A DNA stretch of 64,000 bases from Actinoplanes sp. TBRC 11911 (GCF_012933445.1 NZ_JABBNC010000006.1:186001-250000), one strand, 5' to 3'. Positions 8,119-17,421 are shown, numbered from the stretch's first letter. Program-made: numbers and translations. The notes: generated by a model not told the origin, from the sequence alone.

Positions 8119-8449
8119 TCTAAGGGCAGCGGGCGCAGGCTGACGCGGCCCTGTCGGCGAAGCACGGGAATGCCCGTCGCGAGCCAAAGCGCTGCCACCC
8201 AGGCCGCCGAGCCACGAGACGACCTGGGCTGCCATCGGTAGAGCCGACCCGCAGGTGAAGCGAGTAACAAGGTCGACTGGACCGGATGGCGCAGCGGCAA
8301 GTCGATCAGCGCTGAGACCTCTGACGCGAAAGATCTCTAGCGGCCGGCCACGTCACGGCCGGGCATCCCGGCGTCGGTGTCGGTGCGGCGGCCGGCCGGG
8401 GTGGTGGCTTCCAAGCGATGACTGTGGCGGCCTGACCACGGCGGCGACC

Positions 8450-8705
8450 GGCGGTCCGGGTCGGCGAACCTGCACACCAGCCACGGCAGCAAGCGGCAGA
8501 CCGGACCGGCCAACCTGCACACCAGCCACGGCAGCACGCGGCAGACCAGGCCAGCCAACCTGCACACCAGCCACAGCAGCACGCGGCAGACCAGGCCAGC
8601 CAACCTGCACACCAGCCACAGCAGCACGCGGCAGACCAGGCCAGCCAACCTGCACATCAAACGACGGCGGCGAGCGGCGGACCGGGTCCGCGAACCTGCG
8701 GATCA
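8450..8705 (+). repeat. 45-bp tandem array (six units)
   Basis: The word AACCTGCAC recurs at 8467, 8512, 8557, 8602 and 8647, with AACCTGCG at 8693, giving a period of 45 (last step 46). Inner units are nearly identical (ACCAGCCACAGCAGCACGCG), outer ones more diverged. Because 45 is a multiple of three, several frames stay open through it, but none has coding signals. The array lies about 330 bp beyond the box cluster of composite I. Confidence 0.9.
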
Positions 8706-8730
8706 GTGACGGCTTCTCCCCCGTCGGGCG

Positions 8731-8777
8731 TTAGGTGAGCTTCACCCCGGCCCTGTCTATGTCGTCGGGCGCCGCGA
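8731..8777 (-). pseudogene. possible remnant of a HEAT-repeat gene start
   Basis: The minus strand encodes FAAPDDIDRAGVKLT followed by TAA. This matches the first residues of the adjacent HEAT protein (FAGLDDIDWAAMKHAYG) at 9 of 15 positions. No start codon precedes it and the coding potential ends immediately, next to the 45-bp array. The likely reading is the leftover 5' end of a duplicated paralogue; a chance match over 15 residues cannot be excluded. Confidence 0.35.
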
Positions 8778-8849
8778 ACGGTTTCGTTGCCGCGGATCGC
8801 AGGGATCGTGGCCGGACACGTTGTCGGTCATTCCCGGGACGCTGCCGGG

Positions 8850-10844
8850 TCAGGCGCGTGTGGCCAATGCGGCGCGGCAGGCGGTCAGCAGGCGCTCGTC
8901 GTCTATCACCTGGCGGCTGGACCGGCCGGTGTCGGTGAGGCCGTGGCGTGCGGGTGCCGAAAGCTCTGCCCGCAGCAGCGGTGCCAGGCCTGCGGTGAGC
9001 GCGCCTCGGGCGTGGGCGACGATCTCGTTGCGTCTCGTGGGCTTGTCCTGCCAGGTGGCAGCCAGGATCGGCAGGGTACGGTCGGTGTCGCCGGTGAGCT
9101 GCCACAAGGTGATGGCCGCGTCAGGCCGCCGCTGTGGGTCGGCCAGCAGCGCGGTCACGGACGCGGTCGCGGGCTCGGCGGCCGCGCCCATGGCGGCGAC
9201 GGCCCGCAAGGCGGCGTATCCGGAAGGGCCGGCGATCTGGGCGATCAGCGACGGCAGCACGTCGTCGGCGCCGGTTACAAACCACAGTGCCTCGGCGGCG
9301 GCCACCGCTAGCCCCGCGTCGTCGGCGGTCATGGCTTGTCGCAGGAGGGGTGCGGCGGGGGCGGCCGCGGGGCCGAGGCGGCCGAGTGTGCGGGCCTGCG
9401 AGTCGTCCAGCGGCTGAGACAGTAGCCACGGCAACGCGGGGGCGGACGCGGCGCCGAACGCGCCCAGCGCGGCGTGCATCCCGTGCCACTCGGGTGGCGG
9501 GCGCTCGCCCTCTTGCCGTGGGCGCAATGCCGGCAGCAGTGCGGGAACTATCGTCTCGGCCTGCGCGGGGTACCGGCTCAGCAGGTATCCGACGTTGCGC
9601 GGAAGCCGTGGGAGGCGCAGCGCGGCCAGCAGGTACGGCACGGCCCGCGGGTCGCCGAGCTCGGCCAGCGTCTCCAGCGCCGGGTTCAGACCGGGCGCGT
9701 CGTGGTACGGGATCGTCCAGGCGGGCATGCCGTCCTGCCATGGCCGGGCGTCCAGGGCGGCGAGATGCGCGGCGACCGTGTCGGCCACCGGCGCGGTCAG
9801 CGGGCCCCAGGTGCTCAGTGCCGTCGCCGCGTGGTCGGCCATGCGCGGGAACGGGTGGGTCAGGTGGGTGGCCACCAAGCGGACCAGTTCGGCGTGGTCG
9901 CCACGCCAGCGGTCGATGAGCTTGCTGGTTCCGTACAGGGCGTCGGCGGTGATGTCCTGATGCGGCGACCGGAGCAGCGTCGTCAGGATCGCGGTCCGCT
10001 CGGGGACCCGGGGGCCGAGGGCGTCGGTCAGCGAGTCGATCAGGCGGGCGGCGTGCGGGGCGCGGCGGGCCGCGTTCGCCTGCTCGGTCACGGCGCGGAT
10101 CGCGCCGACCAGCGTGTCGGTGGTGAATCCGGCGGGCCGGGCCGGTGCGGCCGTCTCGGCGTAGGCCCTCTCCAGCAGCGCGGCGACCCCGCCGGCCGGA
10201 ACCAGGTGAGGGTCGATGCGGGCCAGGGCGACCAGTGCGGAGACCGCGGTGGACGCGTCGGGTGCGGCGGTCGCCATGTCGAGCAGCTGGGCCGTGACGC
10301 CGGGGTCGCCGGTGCGGACGCCGAGGTGGCTCAACGCGTCCAGCAGGGCCCGGCGTACGTCCGGGTCGGTCTCGACGCCGAGTCGCGCGGCGAGCAGGTC
10401 GCCCGCGAGGGGTTCGGCGCAGATGATCAGCAGCGGGGCCAGGCCGGCCCGGAGCTGCGGATCCGGGTCGTCGACCAGGGCGCTCAGCGCGGGCAGGGCC
10501 GTCGCGATCAGCTCGCGGGCCTGCCGGGTCAGGCCGGTCATCGGGCCGTCCGAGGCGGGCGGCCACCATTCGTAGGCGCCGATGCTCGCCAGCAGCTCGG
10601 CGACGTTGCCCCGGCCGGGAAGCCCGGGCGTGGTCAACGCCTCCAGCAGGAACGGGACCGCGGCGACCGTGCAGTCGTACACGTCGCCCTGGTGGTGGAC
10701 CGCGCCGTACATGGCGTCCAGCGCTTCCTCACGCACCGCGGGGTCCGGGTCGGCGAGCCCGCGGATCAGCGACGGCATCTCCTCCGCCGGCCCGTACGCG
10801 TGTTTCATGGCGGCCCAGTCGATGTCGTCCAGCCCAGCGAACAT
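8850..10844 (-). CDS. HEAT-repeat protein
   Basis: A 664-residue all-helical protein built of repeated units of about 35-45 residues. Examples are MPSLIRGLADPDPAVREEAL, TALPALSALVDDPDPQLRAG and LIAQIAGPSGYAALRAVAAM, with typical (D/E)P.P.VR turns of HEAT/PBS-lyase-type repeats. No catalytic domain, signal peptide or membrane segment is evident, so it is probably a cytoplasmic scaffold or immunity-type binding protein. Such paralogous HEAT proteins often occur in clusters in actinomycetes, and a decayed relative of its N-terminus is seen at 8731-8777. The start ATG 10844 gives MFAGLDDIDWAAMKHAYG. Confidence 0.85.
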   Translation of the reverse strand: MFAGLDDIDWAAMKHAYGPAEEMPSLIRGLADPDPAVREEALDAMYGAVHHQGDVYDCTVAAVPFLLEALTTPGLPGRGNVAELLASIGAYEWWPPASDGPMTGLTRQARELIATALPALSALVDDPDPQLRAGLAPLLIICAEPLAGDLLAARLGVETDPDVRRALLDALSHLGVRTGDPGVTAQLLDMATAAPDASTAVSALVALARIDPHLVPAGGVAALLERAYAETAAPARPAGFTTDTLVGAIRAVTEQANAARRAPHAARLIDSLTDALGPRVPERTAILTTLLRSPHQDITADALYGTSKLIDRWRGDHAELVRLVATHLTHPFPRMADHAATALSTWGPLTAPVADTVAAHLAALDARPWQDGMPAWTIPYHDAPGLNPALETLAELGDPRAVPYLLAALRLPRLPRNVGYLLSRYPAQAETIVPALLPALRPRQEGERPPPEWHGMHAALGAFGAASAPALPWLLSQPLDDSQARTLGRLGPAAAPAAPLLRQAMTADDAGLAVAAAEALWFVTGADDVLPSLIAQIAGPSGYAALRAVAAMGAAAEPATASVTALLADPQRRPDAAITLWQLTGDTDRTLPILAATWQDKPTRRNEIVAHARGALTAGLAPLLRAELSAPARHGLTDTGRSSRQVIDDERLLTACRAALATRA

Positions 10845-10878
10845 CGCGGCAGTCTAGGGCAGACTCATCGGCCGGACG

Positions 10879-11781
10879 TCATCGCCAGGTCATGTCGATC
10901 TGACGTTCGAAGGTGACGTAGCCGGCCCGGGCGAAAGCCGCCGCCATCGGCACGTTGCCCACGTCGGTGGCGGCCCGGATCCGCGGCACATCCTCCGCGG
11001 CCAGGATGCCGGTGCCCATGGCGAGCACCTCGTGGATGTAACCGTGGCCGCGGTGGGCCGGGAGCACCGCGAGGTACGCGATGATCGGGTGGTAGCCGTT
11101 GTGCGCGGGGATCACGAAACCGACCGGTTCGCCGTCCGGGAGCGTCGCGATCCGCCACCACGAGCGCGGGCTGGTGTAGCGCTCGAGCTCGTCGCGGTAC
11201 TGCTCCTCGGCGGACTCGCGGGCGGTCATCCGGGTCAGCTCGTCACGGCTGTGCGCGTCCAGCGTGCCGTCCAGCACTAGCGTCATCAGGTCGATGAGCT
11301 CGCCAGGGTCGCCGACCGGGCGGAAGGTGAGCCGGCCGCCGGGGGCCGCGATGGGTGTGCCGGGGCGCCATTCCAGGCGGAGACGTTCGACGAAAAGCTT
11401 TGCTCCGGTACGTTCGAGCGCCGCCGTCACCGCGTTGACGGGCTGCGGCCGGTCGTGCCAGTCCGGCGGAAGGAAGCGGCGGTATTCGGGTGGCGTGGTG
11501 CCGGGCGGAAGCGCCGCGTTCAGCAGCCGGACGGCGTCGTCGGGGTCGCCGTCGAAGTCGAAGATGTCCATCAGCAGCGGTTGCTCGTCGCCGGGCTGTG
11601 ACCACCATCCGGCTCGGGCCACTAAGCGGTCGCCGCGCAGGGCGACCCACAGCCATTGCGGGCGGCGGCGTCCGGCTGCCAGGTCGCCGGCTACCTCGGT
11701 GTTGAGGACGTACGGGAACTGGTTGAACAGGTCCAGCTCGTCGGGTCCGGAAAGCGGGCGCAGGACCAGGTCGTCGGGCAT
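10879..11781 (-). CDS. GNAT family N-acetyltransferase (double-domain)
   Basis: A 300-residue protein with two GNAT-like halves. The N-terminal half (LVLRPLSGPDELDLFNQFPY, LVARAGWWSQPG) appears degenerate. The C-terminal half contains VGFVIPAHNGYHPIIAYLAV and the acetyl-CoA loop LPAHRGHGYIHEVLAMGTG, followed by PMAAAFARAGYVTFERQIDM. The acceptor substrate is unknown. ATG 11781 is preceded by GGAG at six-base spacing; the frame extends to 11901 but that part is repeat-family DNA. It lies downstream of the epimerase on the same strand, separated by a dispersed repeat. Confidence 0.85.
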   Translation of the reverse strand: MPDDLVLRPLSGPDELDLFNQFPYVLNTEVAGDLAAGRRRPQWLWVALRGDRLVARAGWWSQPGDEQPLLMDIFDFDGDPDDAVRLLNAALPPGTTPPEYRRFLPPDWHDRPQPVNAVTAALERTGAKLFVERLRLEWRPGTPIAAPGGRLTFRPVGDPGELIDLMTLVLDGTLDAHSRDELTRMTARESAEEQYRDELERYTSPRSWWRIATLPDGEPVGFVIPAHNGYHPIIAYLAVLPAHRGHGYIHEVLAMGTGILAAEDVPRIRAATDVGNVPMAAAFARAGYVTFERQIDMTWR

Positions 11782-11880
11782 GGCATTCTCCAGCTCAGAG
11801 GGTCGTCGGGACGGACTCGTCGCCGGCGAAGAAGCCTCCGTCCATTGTCTGCTGTCGATGATCGCATGATGGCGACGCTC

Positions 11881-11993
11881 TGCGCCCGGCGGGCGCGGCA
11901 AAGGCGTAAGGGTGCGGCGGGATCGCGGCGGCAGCCGCCGGAGGCGGGGTTCTGGGTGGTGCGGTTGTGGGAGGCGGGTGGGCGTACCGGATC
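11881..11993 (+). repeat. dispersed GC-rich repeat family B, copy 1
   Basis: An approximately 113-bp block beginning CGCCCGGCGGGCGCGGCAAA, containing the perfect dyad CGGCGGCAGCCGCCG, then GGAGGCGGGGTTC and TGGTGCGGTTG, and ending GGCGTACCGGATCA. The same block occurs at 17586-17695 and, inverted, at 20734-20844. Its right end touches the stop codon of the epimerase gene. Confidence 0.9.
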
Positions 11994-12885
11994 ATCGTGG
12001 GTTTTCGGCGCGCCAGGCCAGGTAGTCGGCTACCGCGGTGCGGACGTCGAAGGCTGGGGTGAAGCCGGTGTCCTTGGTGAGGCGGGTGATGTCGAGGTAC
12101 GGGCCGGGTGGGGCTGGTTCGGCCGCGGGTGGAGCGGGGGCTTGCAGGGCGGCGGCGAATTCGCGGTTGGTGGCGGGGTGGCCACTGGAGACGTTGTAGG
12201 TGTGGTGGGCGAGCGTGGGGGCGGTCATCAGGAGGGCGATGGCGCGGCCGGCGTCGGGGGCGTAGCAGCTGTCGAACGAGGCGTCGGGCAGGTGGGGGTG
12301 CTCGCCGCGGAGGACGGCGCTGATGTACGGCGGGATGTGGCAGAACGGGGACTCGGGGTCGACGAGCGGGCCCCAGACGGTGCCGATCCGGAGGACGAGC
12401 GGGTGGACGCCGCTGCCCCGCAATCCGTGTGTGGTCAAGGGTTCGGCGGATTTCTTGAAGGCTACGATGAGGTGCGGTGCCTCGGTCGTGGGGAGGGCGA
12501 GGTCTTCGTGCCAGCGGGTTTCGGGGCGTCCGGCGTAGACGAAAAGGCTGCTGGGTACGGCGAATCGGCGAACGCGTCGGTGGAGGGCGGTGTCGAGCGC
12601 GTTGAGCAGGCCGGTCGTTTCCGTGCGGAGGAAGGTGATCGAGTCGTCGGCGGGGATGCCTCCGGCTAGGTGCACGATGTCGTCGATGTCGTGGCGGTCG
12701 GCCAGGGCCAGGAAGGCGTCGCGGTCGGTGACGTCGAGAGGTTCTACGGATACGCGGCCGGTCAGGAAGGACGGGACCGCGGTGTTTCGGTGCGCGGTGA
12801 CAACCACCCGGTGGCCGAGGTCGGTCAGTGCGCGGGCGGTGTGGGCGCCGATCATGCCCAAGCCACCGGTCACCAGGGTGGTCAT
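11992..12885 (-). CDS. NAD(P)-dependent epimerase/dehydratase (extended SDR)
   Basis: A 297-residue extended short-chain dehydrogenase. The nucleotide-binding motif TGGLGMIGAH is at residues 6-15 (GxxGxxG), the acidic/active region includes IVHLAGGIPAD, and the Ser of VPSSLFVYAG and the KKSAEPL segment (in place of the usual YxxxK) are visible. The Tyr-x-x-x-Lys pair is therefore not canonical here: the position reads IVAFKKSAEPLTT, with Phe where Tyr is expected, so catalysis may be altered. The start ATG 12885 has AAGGAG upstream. Substrate unknown; nucleotide-sugar or small-molecule oxidoreduction is typical of the family. Confidence 0.8.
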   Translation of the reverse strand: MTTLVTGGLGMIGAHTARALTDLGHRVVVTAHRNTAVPSFLTGRVSVEPLDVTDRDAFLALADRHDIDDIVHLAGGIPADDSITFLRTETTGLLNALDTALHRRVRRFAVPSSLFVYAGRPETRWHEDLALPTTEAPHLIVAFKKSAEPLTTHGLRGSGVHPLVLRIGTVWGPLVDPESPFCHIPPYISAVLRGEHPHLPDASFDSCYAPDAGRAIALLMTAPTLAHHTYNVSSGHPATNREFAAALQAPAPPAAEPAPPGPYLDITRLTKDTGFTPAFDVRTAVADYLAWRAENPR

Positions 12886-13102
12886 GTCACTCTCCTTGAG
12901 TCGTACGCCCGTTGCACCGTTGCGAGGTGCGGATGCTGCGCTTGTGCTTGCCAGGCCAAGTATCCGGATTTTTGCTGTATATCCGGCGGGTTATTCGAGT
13001 CTGGGACCGCGCGAGGCGTAGTGCCGTCGATCACGCCGAACCACTCGCCTGGTCGCAGGCCTCGCCCGTCCCATTATGCGGGCGATTCCGACCACCTGCT
13101 GG

Positions 13103-13505
13103 AACTGTTCAGCTGTTTCTCGAGCCGCTCACGCTCCGATGAGTTGACCTTGCGCGGCGGACCTGCGCGGACCGTCGCTGTGGGGAGCCGGGACCTTCCG
13201 GTCGCGGCGGCTGCCCACACCTGGGTGGGGGTGGCTGCGGTGTGGGGAGCTGGGACCTTCCGGTCGTGGCGGGTGCCCACACCGGGGTGGGGGTGGCTGC
13301 GGTGTGGGCAACCGCAACCTCCTCGGCGTCGCGACTGCCCACACGGGGGTGGGGGTGGCTGCGGTGTGGGCAACCGCAACCTTCCCGGCGTCGCGGCTCC
13401 CCACACGGGGGTGGGGCGGCCACTGTGGGGAGCTGGGATCTGCCCGGACCTGGCGGCGTCGCCTCGCACGGGGACTCCCGGCCGACGGAACCAGCTGAAC
13501 AGTTA
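13103..13505 (+). mobile_element. non-autonomous element with terminal inverted repeats, copy 1
   Basis: A 403-bp segment bounded by AACTGTTCAGCTG (13103) and CAGCTGAACAGTTA (to 13505), flanked by the direct repeat CACCTGCTGG (13093-13102 and 13506-13515). The interior is a tandem series of about 61-bp units. Its right-hand ~85 bp is almost identical, inverted, to the left end of the element at 51845-52366. It carries no transposase, so it would need one in trans. Confidence 0.8.
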
Positions 13506-13526
13506 CACCTGCTGGGCTTTCTCGCG

Positions 13527-13571
13527 ACCTTGGATACTTACGCCCATATGTGAGCCATAAGTATCCAAGGT
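13527..13571 (+). repeat. 45-bp hairpin repeat, copy II
   Basis: Arms ACCTTGGATACTTA and TAAGTATCCAAGGT pair perfectly. Relative to copy I the G-to-T change in the left arm is matched by a C-to-A change in the right arm. The loop CGCCCATATGTGAGCCA differs at one base from copy I. Confidence 0.95.
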
Positions 13572-13805
13572 CCACGAAACAGCGTGGAAGGCGAGCGAAC
13601 AAAAGCCGTAAGAGGTGTGGAAACGGTCTCCATAGTGGACATGGATCCCACATTGCGGACCCGCTGCCACGATGTGGTCGCCAGTCCCGCACAACGGACG
13701 CAGGTCCCACATTGTGAGCCTGATCGACTGTCGACCGGGCGATTCGGGGCCCGTCGTGCGGCAATCCCGCGTCCTGGGCGCCGGTGGCAGCTGACTGTGC
13801 TGTCC

Positions 13806-14062
13806 GCACTGTGGCGGCGGCGATGCGGCTACGGAAGGAGTCTCGCCGAGGCAAGGCGGGGCCCGGGTGGCGGCCGCGATGCGGCTACCGACCAGCCCCG
13901 CCGACGCAAGGCGGGCCCGGGTGGCGGCCGCGATGCGGGTGCCGACCAGCCTCGCCGAGGCGGGGCCAGGCCGGGCCCGGGCGGCGGCCGCGATGCGAGT
14001 GCCGACCAGCCTCGCCGTGGCGGGGCCAGGCCGGGCCCGGGTGGCGGCGTGCCGCTGGCGCC
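13806..14062 (+). repeat. 54-60 bp GC-rich tandem array (five units)
   Basis: Units keyed on GTGGCGGCCGCGATGCG recur near 13811, 13867, 13921, 13981 and (partial) 14041, with spacings of 56, 54, 60 and 60. The unit CCCGGGTGGCGG is the same word that forms one arm of the terminator of the neighbouring GH127 gene (14036-14072), suggesting the array grew from that arm. Confidence 0.85.
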
Positions 14063-14072
14063 GCCACCCGGG
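14036..14072 (-). terminator. strong hairpin terminator of the GH127 gene
   Basis: CCCGGGTGGCGGCG (14036-14049) and CGCCGCCACCCGGG (14059-14072) form a perfect 14-bp stem with a 9-base loop. It starts four bases past the GH127 stop codon. No U-tract follows, which is common for actinomycete terminators. Confidence 0.8.
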
Positions 14073-14076
14073 GGTG

Positions 14077-17000
14077 TCAGCAGGTGCTTGCGTCGAACGG
14101 TGCCTCGAACTGCGCCGTCGTCGTCACGCCGTTGACCGTGCCGGTCACCTTCACCGTCGCGGTGCCTGCCGGGATGGCCGCGCGCCGGGAATTGAAGGAC
14201 TGGTAGGCCGACTTACCCGGTGCTACCCCGGTGACGGTCCGCGAGCCGTACGGGGTGATCAGTTCGATGGTCAGCGGCACCCCGTCGGCGTTGCGGGCGG
14301 TGACCGAGACGTACGCGTTCGCGGCGATGCACTGCGCCCGCGCCGACACCTCTACCGCGAACGTGTGCGGCGGGTCCAGCTCGCTGCGCGCCTGGTTGGC
14401 CGCGGCGACGATCGTGTCCCGCTCGGTGTCCGTGTAGAGGGGTGCCGCGGTCTGGCGCACCGCCGCGACGAAGGCCTCGTGGGTCGCGAACGGTGCCTGG
14501 TCCCACAGCAGGTCCAGGAAAGTCGGGCCGTCGGTGCCGGGTGACACGATGCCGTTGACCGGGACGTCGTAGTTCGGCAGGCCGTCGTTGCGTTTGCGGT
14601 TGGGGACCCCGGAGTCGACCGAGCCGAAGACCACGGTGGGCTCGACGCGCCGGAAGTACGACGAGGTCGCCTGGGTGTCGCTGATGTAGTACGGCCGCAG
14701 CGTGAACCCGCCGGTGGTGAAGAACGGGTCGCCGGCCGCGTTCGGGCTGCCGGGAGTGATCGCCGCCGCGGAATAGTCGCCGTCGCGCTTGAGGAACCGG
14801 TAGAGCGACAGCGACCGGTACGAGCCGCTGCCCGGGTTGCCGAGGATCTGCAGGAGCACCGGGCCCCAGAAGATGGACTGCGTGTCGGGCCGGTCGATGG
14901 CCCGCTCGATGCGGATGCTGAACGGCATCCGGATGTCGATCGTGTCCCCGCTCGTCCACGTGCGGCTCAGCGTCACATAGCTGCCCGGCGTGGCGGCGAT
15001 ATTCTGCGGAACACCATTGATCGAGACCTGGTAGCCACGCCGGACCCAGCCGGGGACGCGCAGCTTGATGTCCAGCGGGCCGTCGCCGCCGACCGTGAGC
15101 TTCGTGCTGTCCGAGCGCGGGAACGACGTCTCCTGGGTGATCGTGAAGCCCTTGCCGGCCCAGGTCAACGTGGACGGCAGGAACAGGTTGACCCACAGCG
15201 CCGAGCCGTCCGCCGACTTGAAGTAGATCGTCTCCTGGTACTTGGTGTGGTTCTCCATGCCGGTGCCGCCGCAGCACGTTCCGGTGTTGCCGTAGCTGCG
15301 GTTCGCGCCCGGCGTCAGCGGCTGGAAGTAGGTCACCTGCGGGTCGTTGACCGAGGTGGTGTCCGCCCGCGAGCCGGTGATCATGTTGACCAGGCCGCGC
15401 TCGTAGTAGTCCATGTACGCCGGGTCGTGCTCGTGCAGGAACAGGTTGCGGGCCAGCTTGATCAGGTTGTACGTCGTGCAGGTCTCGGCGCCGCCCTGCG
15501 CGATCGCGTTGGCGATGTTGTCGCGGTTCTGGAACAGCTCGGTGTTGTTGTTCGACCCGGGGTAGTTGCCGCCGGTGCCGCCGTGCGCGAACATCCGGTG
15601 CGGCACCACCATGCCGAAGAAGTTCTTCGCCGCGGCGAAGTACGACGCGTCGCCCGTGTGCTCAAAAACCCGCATATATCCGATGAACTGCGGCACGTGC
15701 GTGTTGGCGTGCAAGCGTTCCGGACGCCGCCGCCCCGGTCGATTCTGCGGCGTCACCACCAAAATGTCACGATTGTCCACAGAGGCCCCGAACAGCGACT
15801 CCCGGTTGTCGAACGCCTTGGCGGTGGACAGGTGCTTCGCGTCCCCGGTCAGCGCATAGATCTCCGGGAACACCTCGTTCGCCCCGCCGAACTCGCCGCC
15901 GATGTAGAGGTCCCACATGTAGTTCAGGTTGTCGCGGGTGAGCGGCGCCCCGGCCCGGGGATCCCCCACGGTCAGCGCGAGATACGCCCAGTCGGCCATC
16001 TTCACCACGACGTCGCGCGCCTGCGTGTTCCCGGTGTGGTAGTACGCGTCGAGCAACCCTCGCATGATCTTGTGCTGGGTGTACCAGGGCGCCCACGTGT
16101 TCGTGTCCAGGTTCCCGCCGTACACGGCGAAGCGGGGCGGTCCGAGCCGCAGCACCGTGTCCTCGGGAAGCGCGCCGAGGTAGCCGGGATAGACCGGCAC
16201 CCAGGTGGCCGCCCCGCTGCTGGTGGCCGCCACGACCCCGGCGTCCCGGCCGTTCGGCGACGAGTCCTCCAGCGTGGTGCCACCCTCCTCGTCGAACTTG
16301 TACGCCGCGATGGTGCCGCTGCCGGTACCCGACGACAGGGCCACGATCTCGGCAGCCGACAGCGCGCGGTCGAAGATGTGGAACTCGTCGAGTGTCGCGT
16401 CCAGGAACGCGTCGCCGTACTGCGAGCGGCCGAGCCAGCGGTTGCCGGGGTTGCCGAGGTTCGACGGGTTGAGCGTCATCGCCGTGTTGGTGCCGGCCAC
16501 CTCGCCGTTGACGTAGAGCGTGCCGACCGCCCCGGCCAGCGTCACCGCGAGGTGCACCCACTGGCCGACCGGCAGCGCCGCGTTGCCGTTGATCTGCTGC
16601 TCGCGCCCGGATCCGCCGGTGGTGATGGCGAACCGCGGCGTGTTGCCGGTGACCCCGGCGCGCGGCGTCAGGAACATGTTGACCGTCGTGTTCTGCCCGA
16701 AGTCGAACAGCCGGCTCCAGCTCTGCGCCGACCCCAGGTTGATCCAGGTCGCCATCGTGAAGTCGGTGAGCTGGTTGATCGTCTCCTGCGGCAGCGTGAC
16801 GTACTGCGCCTTGCTGCCGCCGTTGAGCCGTAACGCGTTGCCGGACTTGCCGGCGACCCGGCCGATCTCCGGTTCCGGCTCGTCATCGCCACCGCCCGGC
16901 CCACTCGACATCCGCGCGGTGATGGCCGCCTGACAAGCCGCGAGCTCGTTGACCATCCAGTCCAGCTTGGTCTTGTACGCCGCTTCACCCTGGTCCGCGT

Positions 17001-17421
17001 ACGCCTGTGCGAGCGCCGACAGGTAGTGCCCGGTCCAGTGCCCGCTGAGCAGTCCGCCGTCCTCCCAGCCGCCCGGCACGGCCACGCCCGCCGGGTTGGG
17101 CCGTCCCGCCTGGTTGTTGAACATCACCAGGAAGCGCCGCTCGTCGTACTGGCGCAGGAACGCCTTCATGCGGTCGCGCTTCTCCTGGAACAGGCCGTTG
17201 CCCAGCCGTACGTCGGTGAGCGGGAACGGCCGGACCGGCGCGGTAGCACCAGGCCCGATATCCGATATGTCGGAAATGTTCGGGACGGCGACGGCAGCGG
17301 GCGAAGCGGCGACGGGCCCGGCGCCGGCCGCGGACCCGACCGCCGCGCCACCCGCCGCAGCGGCGGTGAGAGCGGATGCCTGAAGGAGTTGACGTCGGTT
17401 GAATTGCACCTCGTCGGACAC
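14077..17421 (-). CDS. secreted GH127 beta-L-arabinofuranosidase-like enzyme with LamG insert
   Basis: A 1114-residue protein. The N-terminus has a twin-arginine signal (FNRRQLLQASALTAAAAGGA). A LamG/concanavalin jellyroll occupies roughly residues 186-375 (GNALRLNGGSKAQYVTLP ... ATLDEFHIFDRALSAAEI). The catalytic GH127 (alpha/alpha)6 region follows, with GGAETCTTYNL near residue 645 and GNTGTCCGGTGMENH near 714. In characterised GH127 enzymes the Glu and Cys of ExC plus the CC pair bind zinc, and one of the CC cysteines is the nucleophile; all are present. A C-terminal beta domain follows. Likely role: release of beta-L-arabinofuranosyl residues from plant polymers outside the cell. GTG 17421 is the start, with GGAAGGAAAGG upstream; GTG five codons in is possible. 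Confidence 0.88.
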   Translation of the reverse strand: MSDEVQFNRRQLLQASALTAAAAGGAAVGSAAGAGPVAASPAAVAVPNISDISDIGPGATAPVRPFPLTDVRLGNGLFQEKRDRMKAFLRQYDERRFLVMFNNQAGRPNPAGVAVPGGWEDGGLLSGHWTGHYLSALAQAYADQGEAAYKTKLDWMVNELAACQAAITARMSSGPGGGDDEPEPEIGRVAGKSGNALRLNGGSKAQYVTLPQETINQLTDFTMATWINLGSAQSWSRLFDFGQNTTVNMFLTPRAGVTGNTPRFAITTGGSGREQQINGNAALPVGQWVHLAVTLAGAVGTLYVNGEVAGTNTAMTLNPSNLGNPGNRWLGRSQYGDAFLDATLDEFHIFDRALSAAEIVALSSGTGSGTIAAYKFDEEGGTTLEDSSPNGRDAGVVAATSSGAATWVPVYPGYLGALPEDTVLRLGPPRFAVYGGNLDTNTWAPWYTQHKIMRGLLDAYYHTGNTQARDVVVKMADWAYLALTVGDPRAGAPLTRDNLNYMWDLYIGGEFGGANEVFPEIYALTGDAKHLSTAKAFDNRESLFGASVDNRDILVVTPQNRPGRRRPERLHANTHVPQFIGYMRVFEHTGDASYFAAAKNFFGMVVPHRMFAHGGTGGNYPGSNNNTELFQNRDNIANAIAQGGAETCTTYNLIKLARNLFLHEHDPAYMDYYERGLVNMITGSRADTTSVNDPQVTYFQPLTPGANRSYGNTGTCCGGTGMENHTKYQETIYFKSADGSALWVNLFLPSTLTWAGKGFTITQETSFPRSDSTKLTVGGDGPLDIKLRVPGWVRRGYQVSINGVPQNIAATPGSYVTLSRTWTSGDTIDIRMPFSIRIERAIDRPDTQSIFWGPVLLQILGNPGSGSYRSLSLYRFLKRDGDYSAAAITPGSPNAAGDPFFTTGGFTLRPYYISDTQATSSYFRRVEPTVVFGSVDSGVPNRKRNDGLPNYDVPVNGIVSPGTDGPTFLDLLWDQAPFATHEAFVAAVRQTAAPLYTDTERDTIVAAANQARSELDPPHTFAVEVSARAQCIAANAYVSVTARNADGVPLTIELITPYGSRTVTGVAPGKSAYQSFNSRRAAIPAGTATVKVTGTVNGVTTTAQFEAPFDASTC

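Larger units (their letters stand above)
13065..13718 (+). repeat. hairpin-box composite repeat, copy II (with insertion)
   Basis: The leader CCGTCCCATTATGCGGGCGA (13065 on) matches the start of copy I, then is interrupted by the inverted-repeat element at 13103-13505. It resumes with GCTTTCTCGCG into the hairpin (13527-13571), the spacer (AAAAGCCGTAAGAGGTGTGG) and a box cluster at 13631-13718 (ATAGTGGAC, TCCCACATTGCGGAC, CCACGATGTGG, ACAACGGAC, TCCCACATTGTGAG). Removing the insertion and one direct repeat restores near colinearity with copy I. No protein-coding gene is credible anywhere in 12886-14076. Confidence 0.85.

Noticed and set aside
8450..8705. CRISPR array
   Set aside because: The 45-bp units are contiguous near-identical repeats with no unique spacers; the same applies to the arrays at 20988, 51900 and 52685. 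No cas gene is present.
8255..8734. Repeat-containing protein-coding gene over the 45-bp array
   Set aside because: The period is a multiple of three, so frames stay open on both strands by arithmetic; there is no ribosome site, and composition is Pro/Thr/Arg noise.
13103..13505. Invertible DNA switch (phase-variable segment)
   Set aside because: Opposite orientation of the two copies could suggest inversion, but flanking direct repeats and different insertion points fit separate insertions better; no invertase gene is nearby.
12912..13560. Plus-strand genes in the 12.9-14.0 kb spacer
   Set aside because: All frames there overlap the inverted-repeat element and hairpin composite and have no ribosome site or recognisable protein.
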